From contig JAJFHC010000047.1 of assembly GCA_021775835.1 (NCBI GenBank), positions 1-23,472 of the forward strand: a stretch of 23,472 nt of DNA, in the 5' to 3' direction. The stretch comes from Hyphomicrobiales bacterium. GTDB taxonomy: Bacteria; Pseudomonadota; Alphaproteobacteria; Rhizobiales; JAJFHC01. The translations under genes were made by a program, and so were the position numbers. Shown one piece after another: positions 1 through 7,532 of this stretch. Under the pieces are notes generated by a model. That model searched no databases and had not been told where the DNA came from. It saw only the letters and a program-made list of their open reading frames with translations. Position 1 is the first letter of the stretch; each line of letters opens with the position of its first letter.

Positions 1-78
1 GACTATCGCCGGGCTCTGGAACTCAACCCCGCCCTCAAGCGCGCGCAGCTGGGTCTTGAACTGTTGACCGGGCAATAG
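1..78 (+). CDS. C-terminal end of a TPR-repeat protein (5' truncated)
   Basis: The window opens inside a reading frame that runs in frame 1 to a TAG at 76-78 and leaves 25 visible residues. They begin DYRRALELNP, which matches the end of a tetratricopeptide repeat helix (the A-L-x-L-x-P pattern). The rest looks like a short capping helix ending in LLTGQ. TPR proteins are protein-interaction scaffolds, so no specific role can be given from this tail. It is co-directional with the PqqD-led operon, 190 nt upstream of its likely start, and could belong to the same functional region. The call rests on a single partial repeat. Confidence 0.6.
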   Translation, partial: DYRRALELNPALKRAQLGLELLTGQ

Positions 79-113
79 CCGCACGACACAATCTTCCGTT
101 CCGGCAGGGCGGG

Positions 114-130
114 CACGGGCTTACCCCGTG
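114..130 (+). terminator. Hairpin after the TPR gene, possible weak terminator
   Basis: A perfect 6-bp inverted repeat (CACGGG / CCCGTG) with a 5-nt loop lies 35 nt after the TPR stop codon. It is followed by only AATTT rather than a full U-tract, so intrinsic termination would be weak. The rest of 79-268 shows no convincing promoter or Shine-Dalgarno sequence. Confidence 0.3.
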
Positions 131-268
131 AATTTCCGCACAGCAAGTTTCAAATGCACGCAGCCAACGGATGAAATCGGAATTTCATGTGGAAATCGGT
201 GAGAAAACCCGGAAAACTGCGATCAAACACACTTGAGAACCGCCTCCCAAGTTGCTAGCGTCACTGTC

Positions 269-658
269 ATGTCAAGATACACTCTCAGAGACAATGGCTC
301 CACCTGCCGCTTCTTCGACGGAGAAGCGGTCTTGATCAATGCCGACACTTCCGCCTATTACAGCATGAATGTGACTGGCACGTACCTGTTGCAGGCACTG
401 CTCGTTTCGGGCCGGGAAGCTGGAGATATTTCACAAACGCTCGAAGAACAGTTTGGCGCCAACGTGGCGGATCTCGAAGGCGACGTTCGGGAGGCGATTT
501 CCCATCTTGAATCCGAGGGTCTGATCATCCTTCTGGAAGACGGGAATGCCGCCACTGCGATTGAAGGCGGCGAGGAGTGCGCGTTGCCGGACGTGTATGA
601 GAAACCGGTTCTCGAGTGTCATGGCAATCTCGAACAATTGATTCTCAGCGGCGAATGA
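269..658 (+). CDS. PqqD-family peptide chaperone (RiPP recognition element-like)
   Basis: PqqD-like proteins are small winged-helix proteins that bind a peptide leader and present it to modifying enzymes. The 129-residue product begins MSRYTLRDNGS and has the family pattern: a beta-rich start, a 'GEAVLINADTSAYYSMN' strand pair, then a helix with 'TGTYLLQALL' and a C-terminal acidic helical part with 'LESEGLI'. I chose ATG 269 because family homology begins there. The frame is open upstream to a TTG at 233, which would add 12 residues, and neither start has a clear Shine-Dalgarno sequence. The stop overlaps the next gene's start (ATGA at 655-658), so the two are translationally coupled. Together with the following S24/S26 and HprK-like genes it resembles the 'HPr-rel-A' PqqD subgroup, whose substrate is unknown. 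Confidence 0.8.
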   Translation: MSRYTLRDNGSTCRFFDGEAVLINADTSAYYSMNVTGTYLLQALLVSGREAGDISQTLEEQFGANVADLEGDVREAISHLESEGLIILLEDGNAATAIEGGEECALPDVYEKPVLECHGNLEQLILSGE

Positions 659-1110
659 CCTCCGACATGATGGACGCTGACCGGATCAGGCTCATTGGCA
701 AAGAGCTCCAGGTCGAGTTGTCCTCGACCGAAAACTCGCTCTATTTTCATGGAACGAGCATGCTGCCGTTCCTGCAGGAAGGTGATCTTGTCGTTGTCCG
801 GCCGGTTGCATGGAGAGACCTGCGCCTCGGCGATGTTGTCACGTACAGGCATGAAGATAAATTCCCGACACGGCGAATTGCTCGAATCTGGGGGGACTGG
901 CTCACCCTGCGTTGCGACAGTTGGAAAAATGTCGAGTATTACGTGCAAGCCGACGATTTCCTCGGCCGTGCCGAAGCCCGGTTTCGGGACGGGCACTGGA
1001 TCACGGCCAAGGATTTGGAGTGGCGGTATGCGACCTTGCGGTCGATGATTCGCGCCTGTGTCCCGATTGTACGCCTCTGGCTTGAGTCCGTCCGGCAGCG
1101 CAACCAGTAA
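655..1110 (+). CDS. S24/S26-family signal-peptidase-like protein
   Basis: This 151-residue protein carries the S24/S26 serine-protease signature GTSMLPFLQEGD at residues 33-44, with the putative nucleophile Ser35. A second conserved element, 'LRLGDVVTYR' (residues 56-65), is followed by TRRIARI (72-78). In signal peptidases this second region normally supplies the catalytic Lys, or His in the ER/SipW type. Here the equivalent position is Arg, with Lys69 nearby, so activity is uncertain. There is no N-terminal membrane anchor, unlike true signal peptidase I, so the protein is probably cytoplasmic or peripheral. I chose ATG 655 because it overlaps the PqqD stop (ATGA); starting at 616 would run deep into that gene. 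The stop shares one base with the next start (TAATG). By context it may process or bind the peptide handled by the PqqD-like protein. Confidence 0.75.
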   Translation: MTSDMMDADRIRLIGKELQVELSSTENSLYFHGTSMLPFLQEGDLVVVRPVAWRDLRLGDVVTYRHEDKFPTRRIARIWGDWLTLRCDSWKNVEYYVQADDFLGRAEARFRDGHWITAKDLEWRYATLRSMIRACVPIVRLWLESVRQRNQ

Positions 1111-2075
1111 TGACCGCATTGTCACCAGGTTCACAACCCTGCATCGGTGCATTTCGGGTCGGCAGTCTATGTGTTCACGCCGATGCCACGCGGGACGTCT
1201 ATCTGGAGGATTTCTCAAGCTTTTTTGCCGCGGAAATTCAGGATCCCCGCGATGTTCCCTCCGCCGGAATGTATCTAACGATTGTGGAGGCTCCTGGTCC
1301 GTCGCCCATAGCGGTTCCGAATGACGGCATGGTCATCACAGCCGCCGGGGAGATTCATACGGAAGCGATGTTCGCTCAAACCGGGCACGAAGATGGTGTG
1401 CCGATAGCACGCGTCACAGTTTTTGCGGAAAATCTCAATCTGGATGAACGACGCATTTATCTCGTTGTATTGCTCAATAAACTCCTCTTCCGGCTAGGAT
1501 ACATGCGATTGCATTCCTCAGCCGTAGCGCTTGACGGCAAGGTGAACGTATTTATCGGCGACCGTGGCGCCGGCAAGAGCAGCATCTGTGCATTCTTGGC
1601 CGGGCGCGGCGGCCTTGTGCTCGCAGATGACGACGTAATGTTGCACTACGGTGGTGATGTCTGCGTGGTCAGCGGCTGTGACGAAACCATGCGGATCATG
1701 GCTGACACTGAAAGACATCTGTTCGGCCGGCTAGATGCCCCGGTCGAAATGTTTGGGGGGAAACCAAAGAAACAGATCATGACCGCCGAGCGTTTCTCGA
1801 TCGAACCCTATGTGGACCATGCCCTGGACCGGATGTTCTTTCCACGAGTCGGTGAGAGCTTCAGCGTAATGCGTGTAACTCCCAGTCGCGTGGTCATGCG
1901 TCTGATGAATTCTTTGGTGTTGTACAATCGATTTGCAGGTGCAGGCGATCACAAGCAGACGCTGGATTATCTAGCTGATGTTGCCGCCCGGATAAACGCA
2001 TACGAATTGACCTTGAGCCCTGATTTTTCTGATCTCGAGCAACTGCAAGCGTTTCTGACATGCGCTGAAAATTGA
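1110..2075 (+). CDS. HPr kinase-related P-loop kinase (HprK-like)
   Basis: The 321-residue product resembles the kinase domain of HprK/P, which phosphorylates a serine on a small protein. Visible elements are a family-type histidine (H135, in LHSSAV), a Walker A loop GDRGAGKSS at residues 150-158 (K156, S157), an acidic cluster ADDD at 172-175, and a lysine-rich FGGKPKKQI segment further on. Such HprK-related proteins occur beside PqqD-like genes ('HPr-rel-A' systems) and, separately, as lasso-peptide serine kinases. In neither setting is the target normally HPr itself. The N-terminal ~120 residues are less conserved and may bind the partner. The start overlaps the previous stop by one base (TAATG), which implies coupling. 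That it is an ATP-dependent kinase is well supported; its substrate is not visible here. Confidence 0.8.
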   Translation: MTALSPGSQPCIGAFRVGSLCVHADATRDVYLEDFSSFFAAEIQDPRDVPSAGMYLTIVEAPGPSPIAVPNDGMVITAAGEIHTEAMFAQTGHEDGVPIARVTVFAENLNLDERRIYLVVLLNKLLFRLGYMRLHSSAVALDGKVNVFIGDRGAGKSSICAFLAGRGGLVLADDDVMLHYGGDVCVVSGCDETMRIMADTERHLFGRLDAPVEMFGGKPKKQIMTAERFSIEPYVDHALDRMFFPRVGESFSVMRVTPSRVVMRLMNSLVLYNRFAGAGDHKQTLDYLADVAARINAYELTLSPDFSDLEQLQAFLTCAEN

Positions 2076-2085
2076 GAACGAGCGC

Positions 2086-4353
2086 ATGAAAGTCTTCTAT
2101 GTCATCAGCAACATATGCTGGATTTCCGGCGGAGCCGAAAAGGCCGCGTTGATGACGTTGCGACGGTTGCGTGAACACTACGGATTCGAATGCGAACTGC
2201 TCTCCAGCTACGCAGTGCCATACGAAGAGTGGCATGACGGTGTTCGCTTGAGGGGATTCCGCGATGTGGAAGAACTTAAGTCGATGGCGCGCGCAGAAAG
2301 GCCGGATGTCATTATTGCCTCTCTGGCAGACGCGGTACCTGCTTTCAAAGTCGCGTACCATTTCGATATTCCGAGAATCCTGTCCATTCACAGTTACGAG
2401 TTTTCGCCGCCGACCCCGATTGAAGTCCAGCAGTGGCAGATGCCCGAAGGCCACCGCACCCTGCCGCAGGCAGACATTGAGTTCGTCCTGAACTCTGCCG
2501 ATCACATTTTTGTTTGCTCCCAACACATGCAGCGGTTCCTGCGCGCCCGTTCGAAACACGACAGCGAGGTTCTCCTGAACGATTGGGATGAGAAGGAAGT
2601 GTTGCTGGATCACATCGGTCAAAATGGAGACGGCCGGATCACCGCGATTTGCGGATATCGCCACAAGGGCGCCGAGATATTCCTTGATCTTGCCAAAAGG
2701 TTTCCTCAGGAGCGGTTCATGCTGGTCGGCAATCCGGGAAGCGACATCTCGCTCAGGATTCTGGATGCGGCGGCGGTTTGTACGAATGTGGAGCTGCCTG
2801 GTCGGATGTCACCAAGGGACTTTCTCGCACGCAGCAAGCTCGTTCTTGTTCCGTCACAATGGCCAGAACCCTTCGGACGTATTGCAGTTGAAGCCATGAT
2901 CAACGGCATCCCCGTGCTTGCCAGCCGTTACGGAGGCCTGTGTGAGATTGTCGGCGATGGACCACAGGGTGTGGACGCGTACGACAGCATAGATGCATGG
3001 GAGGGTTGCCTGCGGGACCAACTCGAAGGGCGTCGAACGGAACCGGCGGACATTGAGGACGGATGTCTCCGGGCCCGCACGTTCATGACAGCAGAACCCA
3101 TTCATCGGTTGGCACAGGTGATCCGGTTACTCGAGGCAAAATCCGCACCCACTTGGAGTTCGACATCAATTTCGTTCGCCGGCGGTTTGGACGGCCTGGA
3201 ATCACACACGCTCGTGAACGCGGCATGGTCGCGGGAGTTTGCCGCTCGCGGCTTTGGCGGCGGAACAACCGACAACGAAGACCAGCGATTGTCGGATTAC
3301 GTCCTTCTCCACGACTATTCGAAGGATTTCAACGAATTCCAGCCGACGGAAGCGGGCTACAACATAGCAATCCGAACTTCCGATTTTGGACCGTACCCGC
3401 GCAAGTGGGTAGACAAGATTGAGGCGGAGTTCGATCAGCTCTGGGTTTATACTGAATGGATCGCGGAACAGGCCCGTGTTGGCGGTGTTGATCCGGCATT
3501 GATCAGGGTCGTTCCATTGGGCGTTGAGCCCGACCTGTTCCGTCCTGATGGTCCGGTTTCCACACTCATTCCGAAAGATACTTTCACGTTTCTGTTTGTC
3601 GGCGGCGCTGTGCGGCGCAAGGGCATAGATATCCTGCTCAGAGCCTACCGGAAATCGTTTTCGTCGCTGGATGACGTGACACTCGTGATCAAGGGTGATT
3701 CACAGAACATATTCTATAAGAACCACAACGAGGTCAGCGAAGTCACGGCGTCCGGAGAGGAGCGCGGCGCACCACGAATCGTGCACATAGACAAACATCT
3801 CACAGACGAGGAACTGGCGGCATTGTATCGCAGCTGTGATGTCGGTGTGTTTCCCTACAGAGCCGAAGGTTTCGTGTTGCCAATCGCCGAGGCGATGGCG
3901 AGCGGCACGCCGTCGATCGTCCCGGATTTCGGCCCCTGTCTCGATTTTTGTTCGGAATCAACCTCCTTCCTCGTGCCTGCACGGCGGATACGGCTCCCCT
4001 TTAAACAAACTGTCAGTCTTGCACTGGGTTTCGAGATGGAGGTCGATGCGGTTGATTTCTGTGAGGTGCGCGAAGAGGCTCTCGCGCAGACGCTCCGCAA
4101 CGTTTTTGACGCCGGCCGCGCGGGGTTGGTTGACAAACAACAGGCCGGCCTCAACACAGCACGGGAACGGTTGAGCTGGTCATCTTCGGTTGACCGCATT
4201 GAGACGTGCCTTCGTGAACTCAAGCAAACGACACCGCGCCGACTCTTGACCAGCCGTACAGCCGAAGCAAAACAGTACCAGCGGGTAATGGCAGTACATG
4301 AAATGGCCGTCGAATTGACCATGGGGCGTCTCGGGGATCGCGAGGCAACATGA
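2086..4353 (+). CDS. Tandem two-domain GT4-type glycosyltransferase
   Basis: This 755-residue protein contains two GT-B glycosyltransferase units in one chain. The first (about residues 1-380) starts with the donor/acceptor loop ISNICWISGGAEKA typical of GT4 enzymes and has the EX7E element EPFGRIAVE (E261 and E269), followed by the GGLCEIVG nucleotide-sugar loop. The second (about 390-755) has FLFVGGAVRRKG near residues 501-513, and EGFVLPIAE (E594 and E602) with a proline-rich loop after it. Family enzymes transfer sugars from nucleotide-activated donors with retention of configuration, usually onto polysaccharide, lipid or protein at the cytoplasmic face. No membrane segment is evident. 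It lies 10 nt after the HprK-like gene and is probably co-transcribed. Each half keeps its paired glutamates, so both may be active, but donor and acceptor cannot be inferred. Confidence 0.88.
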   Translation: MKVFYVISNICWISGGAEKAALMTLRRLREHYGFECELLSSYAVPYEEWHDGVRLRGFRDVEELKSMARAERPDVIIASLADAVPAFKVAYHFDIPRILSIHSYEFSPPTPIEVQQWQMPEGHRTLPQADIEFVLNSADHIFVCSQHMQRFLRARSKHDSEVLLNDWDEKEVLLDHIGQNGDGRITAICGYRHKGAEIFLDLAKRFPQERFMLVGNPGSDISLRILDAAAVCTNVELPGRMSPRDFLARSKLVLVPSQWPEPFGRIAVEAMINGIPVLASRYGGLCEIVGDGPQGVDAYDSIDAWEGCLRDQLEGRRTEPADIEDGCLRARTFMTAEPIHRLAQVIRLLEAKSAPTWSSTSISFAGGLDGLESHTLVNAAWSREFAARGFGGGTTDNEDQRLSDYVLLHDYSKDFNEFQPTEAGYNIAIRTSDFGPYPRKWVDKIEAEFDQLWVYTEWIAEQARVGGVDPALIRVVPLGVEPDLFRPDGPVSTLIPKDTFTFLFVGGAVRRKGIDILLRAYRKSFSSLDDVTLVIKGDSQNIFYKNHNEVSEVTASGEERGAPRIVHIDKHLTDEELAALYRSCDVGVFPYRAEGFVLPIAEAMASGTPSIVPDFGPCLDFCSESTSFLVPARRIRLPFKQTVSLALGFEMEVDAVDFCEVREEALAQTLRNVFDAGRAGLVDKQQAGLNTARERLSWSSSVDRIETCLRELKQTTPRRLLTSRTAEAKQYQRVMAVHEMAVELTMGRLGDREAT

Positions 4354-4406
4354 AGGAAATCAGTGGTCCTCGCTCGAAACGGCCGGCAACACCCGTTGGC
4401 CAACAT

Positions 4407-6635
4407 CTACCGAGACAGGGCCATGATTTCCTTGTTCGCCCGTCCCAGTCGTTCCGACATCAGGCGGACGATGAAGGAGTGGAACAGGCCCGCCGCCGCG
4501 GGCTGGGTTTCGTTCATGTGTTTGTACTCATCCTGCCCGAGCCGGTAAAACCGTGCATCGTCGTTGATCACGGCCGTGGCTGAGCGTGCCGCCCCTGTGT
4601 AGAGCGCCATTTCACCAAGGATGGCACCGGCGCGCATGGTGCGTAGATGCAAGGTTTGGCCGTTTGGCAGATCCAGGACGACGGAGACAGACCCGTTCAG
4701 GACCAGGTACAGGGAATCGCCCGGATCGCCCTGGCGGAACAGGACTTCGCCACTTCCGACGGAAACCTGCTCGAACTGCGGCGAAATGATCTTGGCCGCC
4801 TCCAGGTCTCCCAAAAGGAACGACAGGAGTTTGACTGGATCGTCCTCGTCGTCGTCACCGATAAACCCTTCGAGAATTCGGTCGTCGCACCAGGCAACAC
4901 CTTCGTCCAGGTCATCGAACAGACGCACATTGTCCGATGACCCTGGATTGTCGTCGACCATTTTCTGAAGCCTCTCCCCGACATCGGGCGAACTACCGGT
5001 CAGGACCAGCACCACGCCACCCTTTCGGCAAACCTGGATGAGTTTGGCGAAACTGTTGACGGCAGAGGTGTCCATCGCATCGACACGGTGGAAGTCCATG
5101 ATCAGGTAGCGAATCGTGGCCCGCTCGGGACTGTCGAGCAGGGCGCGGATGTCTTCGAGCAGGCGGCTGGCCGTCCCGAAGAACAGAAAACCCTGGAGCA
5201 CGAAAATGTGGAGTTCATCACCGTGCTGGTCGAGATACTGGCTCTGTTTCCGGTTGCGGTCGATGTTGCTGACATGTTCAGCACCTGACATGTTTGCCTT
5301 GATGACACTCAACTGGGAATAGCTGTGCACGAACAGCAGGATGGCGAGGACGACGCCGACCGCCACGCCTTCCAGAATACCGTAGGCGGCCACCACGAAC
5401 AGAATCAGGCACACGACGGCAAAATCCTTGAGCGGCAGTTTTTTGCGCGCCTGCCAGACCCAGGACATGAGGAAATCGATGCCGATGTACATGAGCAGCC
5501 CGCCCAGTATCAGGGTCGGTGCATAGGCAATCGGTCCGGGCCCTACCATGATCGCGCCGATTACGAGTGCGCCATATATCAGAACCATGATGAAACGCGT
5601 GGCGCCCAGTTTGTAGACAAAGGCAGTGTCGGCCGCGGCCTGGATTATCAGCGGCCCGGTGCACAGGCCGGTCAGGACGCTGGCGCCGCCGGCGACCTTG
5701 AGTTCATGGTTGGGATCCATGTCCCGGTCCAGCACGATCTCGATGCCCGAAGTATCGAGCAGCACCATGATCACGCTCATCAGGGTCATGACGAGGATCG
5801 TGCCGGATTGTGCAAGGATGACCGGCCAGTTCACCAGCGCCAGCTGATCGGGGGTGAACACCGGGAAGAAGTTGGCATTGGCCGTATCGATCGACGGCAG
5901 CCAGTGCTGGGCACCCGCCATTTCCACTGTGGTGCCGGTGGCAAACATCACCGAATAGAAGATGATGATCGTGACCAGCAGGAACGACGGCATCAACAGC
6001 CAGTGGCTGTAGCGTTGATCGAGCACGTAGAACAGGACCGCGAACAGGAGTGCCGGTGCCAGGTGTATGGCGGTTTTCATGGTCAGAAAACTCGCGGGAT
6101 CGGCCAGGCTGACGATCGGGCCGAGTGCAACCAGGACGCCGCCTTTGAACAACAGGAATCCGAGTCCGGCGAAGAACCCACCCATGACAGGATAAGGAAT
6201 ATAGCGCGCCAGCATGCCAAGCTTCGCCCAGCCGAGCCCAAACAGTACAACGCCAATGAACAGTGTGGCGGCGAGGATTGCGGCGACTGCCGTGGCAATG
6301 ACCGCCTCGCCCGGTTGCCCCTGCATCGCCAGGGCAATGGCGGCAACCAGAGACGCAACGATCGGCGCCTGTCCGCTGCGGGGTCCGGCAATCACCGCCT
6401 TGTAGCTGCTGCCGGCGGCCACCAGCACGCCTCCGATCGCCGATCCGATCAGGAACAGGCCGATCCCTGTCGACAGATACGGCGACAGCGGTCCGGAAAA
6501 CACCAGGGCCGCAACGGATATGGCTGTCGTGACATTCATAACGGCGAGAAGGGCCGCCGCCGTTGCATTCGGCAACAAAATCTGCGGCGAGATGATCGAC
6601 GTGATGAACGACGAAATTGGCGCTGAAATATTCAC
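4407..6635 (-). CDS. SulP-family anion transporter with STAS and cyclic-nucleotide-binding domains
   Basis: This 742-residue membrane protein has three parts. Residues ~1-445 are very hydrophobic with about ten or more membrane segments and a SulP/SLC26-like core, although the signature region reads AGPRSGQAPI rather than the classical sulfate-permease motif. Residues ~465-565 form a STAS domain (HIFVLQGFLFFGTA, then MDFHRVDAMDTSAV). Residues ~612-735 form a cNMP-binding domain whose phosphate-binding cassette, LGEMALYTGAARSATA, keeps the key Glu and Arg. SulP proteins carry sulfate, bicarbonate or dicarboxylates, and substrate cannot be read from sequence. The C-terminal domain suggests gating by cAMP, cGMP or a related ligand. 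The start is a GTG at 6635-6633; no better start in the same frame precedes it. It lies 120 nt downstream of the giant gene on the same strand and converges with the glycosyltransferase gene. Confidence 0.9.
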   Translation of the reverse strand: MNISAPISSFITSIISPQILLPNATAAALLAVMNVTTAISVAALVFSGPLSPYLSTGIGLFLIGSAIGGVLVAAGSSYKAVIAGPRSGQAPIVASLVAAIALAMQGQPGEAVIATAVAAILAATLFIGVVLFGLGWAKLGMLARYIPYPVMGGFFAGLGFLLFKGGVLVALGPIVSLADPASFLTMKTAIHLAPALLFAVLFYVLDQRYSHWLLMPSFLLVTIIIFYSVMFATGTTVEMAGAQHWLPSIDTANANFFPVFTPDQLALVNWPVILAQSGTILVMTLMSVIMVLLDTSGIEIVLDRDMDPNHELKVAGGASVLTGLCTGPLIIQAAADTAFVYKLGATRFIMVLIYGALVIGAIMVGPGPIAYAPTLILGGLLMYIGIDFLMSWVWQARKKLPLKDFAVVCLILFVVAAYGILEGVAVGVVLAILLFVHSYSQLSVIKANMSGAEHVSNIDRNRKQSQYLDQHGDELHIFVLQGFLFFGTASRLLEDIRALLDSPERATIRYLIMDFHRVDAMDTSAVNSFAKLIQVCRKGGVVLVLTGSSPDVGERLQKMVDDNPGSSDNVRLFDDLDEGVAWCDDRILEGFIGDDDEDDPVKLLSFLLGDLEAAKIISPQFEQVSVGSGEVLFRQGDPGDSLYLVLNGSVSVVLDLPNGQTLHLRTMRAGAILGEMALYTGAARSATAVINDDARFYRLGQDEYKHMNETQPAAAGLFHSFIVRLMSERLGRANKEIMALSR

Positions 6636-6652
6636 GGCACAAACCCGCCAGA

Positions 6653-6679
6653 CAAGACCCTGGCCGCATGGCGGTCTTG
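6653..6679 (-). promoter_or_regulatory. Hairpin in the leader of the SulP gene
   Basis: An inverted repeat with a perfect 7-bp outer stem (CAAGACC / GGTCTTG), an inner 3-bp GCC/GGC stem, a 4-nt loop and a 3-nt bulge lies 17 nt upstream of the GTG start. Read on the - strand it would form in the 5' leader of the SulP mRNA, close enough to affect ribosome access. No U-tract follows it in that direction, so it is not a standard terminator. Any regulatory role is inferred. Confidence 0.3.
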
Positions 6680-6680
6680 C

Positions 6681-6704
6681 AAAAAAGTTCTGATCACTCT
6701 GATC
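6681..6704 (-). terminator. Weak intrinsic-terminator candidate after the giant gene
   Basis: On the - strand, a 5-bp stem GATCA / TGATC with a 3-nt loop is followed, after AGAAC, by six T residues. It starts about 50 nt after the stop of the giant gene. The stem is short, so it would be leaky at best, and read-through into the SulP gene is possible. Confidence 0.3.
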
Positions 6705-6755
6705 CCCCCCGGGATTCTCCCCAGCAAAATTCTATTCTTCAGATGGCTGCACCTG

Positions 6756-7532
6756 CTAAAGCACATCTGATGCGACGGTATTGTCGTCGACACCAAGCAA
6801 CTGATTGACATCGGTTCCGCCATAGACGATCTCCTGAAGAACGGCACCCCCTGCCGCCCCGTCGGTTCCTGTCTCGTCGTTTGCACTGTTTGAGTTTTCC
6901 GCAACCTGACCCTGTGCCGGATCGGTGCTCACCGGGTCGTTTGTGATCCGGCCGAAGGCGTCGTCGAACTGCTGCGACAGATCGAGATTGCTGCCGACAC
7001 CGTCAAAATCAAGCAAACCGTCGAGACCGACAGTCTGCGAGGCCTGCGCCAGTCCGACTTCCACGAAATTGCGTGTCTCGCCGTTCGCCAGCGTCACTTC
7101 ACCCTCAGCATAAACCTGCGTGTCGCCGATGACGTAGTCGGCCAGTGCAGCGCCCAGGTCGACTGAGGCGATGCCCTGTTGCGCAAAGGAACTCAACTCG
7201 CCCTCATCGGTGCGTGCGTCGCTGTCGGCGTCTATCCAGACCTGCAGGTTGTCGAAGTCGAGATCGGTTGCATCGAAGATGCCGTCCTGGTTGCTGTCGA
7301 GACTGAGCAGGGCATCGAGGGAGTCGAAATGACCGCCGTCGCCCAACCACGGCGACACCACTTCAGAACCGTCTTCGATGACGCCCGACCCATCCAGGTC
7401 GATCACCAGAAGGCCATCCTCAGGCCCGGCCCAACTGGTGAGCGTCTCGGCGGTGCCGTCGGCATCGAGGTCGAAGTCGACCGCACCGGCAAAGGCAAAA
7501 CCGTCGTCGCCCAGGTCGACCACGAGCGGATC
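6756..7532 (-). other. C-terminal EF-hand-like calcium domain and acidic tail of the giant protein
   Basis: The domain starts PLVVDLGDDGF and has several EF-hand-like loops: FDLDADGTAETL, IDLDGSGVIEDGSE, DSNQDGIFDATD and DADSDARTDEGEL. This layout is common near the C-termini of RTX/FrpC-like type I substrates. The last ~60 residues are acidic, have no Lys, Arg or Cys, and end in TVASDVL, which would fit an uncleaved type I secretion signal. That last point is inference. Confidence 0.72.

Noticed and set aside
233..268. TTG start extending the PqqD-like protein by 12 residues
   Set aside because: There is no Shine-Dalgarno sequence and the extra residues lie outside family homology. ATG 269 fits the usual start better, although the longer form cannot be excluded.
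269..4353. A lasso-peptide biosynthetic cluster
   Set aside because: PqqD-like and HprK-like genes occur in some lasso clusters, but there is no asparagine-synthetase-like cyclase, no transglutaminase-like B2 protease and no convincing precursor in the window.
4354..4406. A bidirectional terminator between the convergent genes
   Set aside because: Only an imperfect GGC-AAC / GTT-GGCC pairing with no T-tract is visible in the 53-nt gap, too weak to call.
5325..6626. A 433-codon open frame on the + strand over the SulP gene
   Set aside because: The translation is rich in His, Gln, Asp and Arg, as expected for the complement of hydrophobic membrane-segment codons. The SulP frame on the other strand is clearly the real gene.
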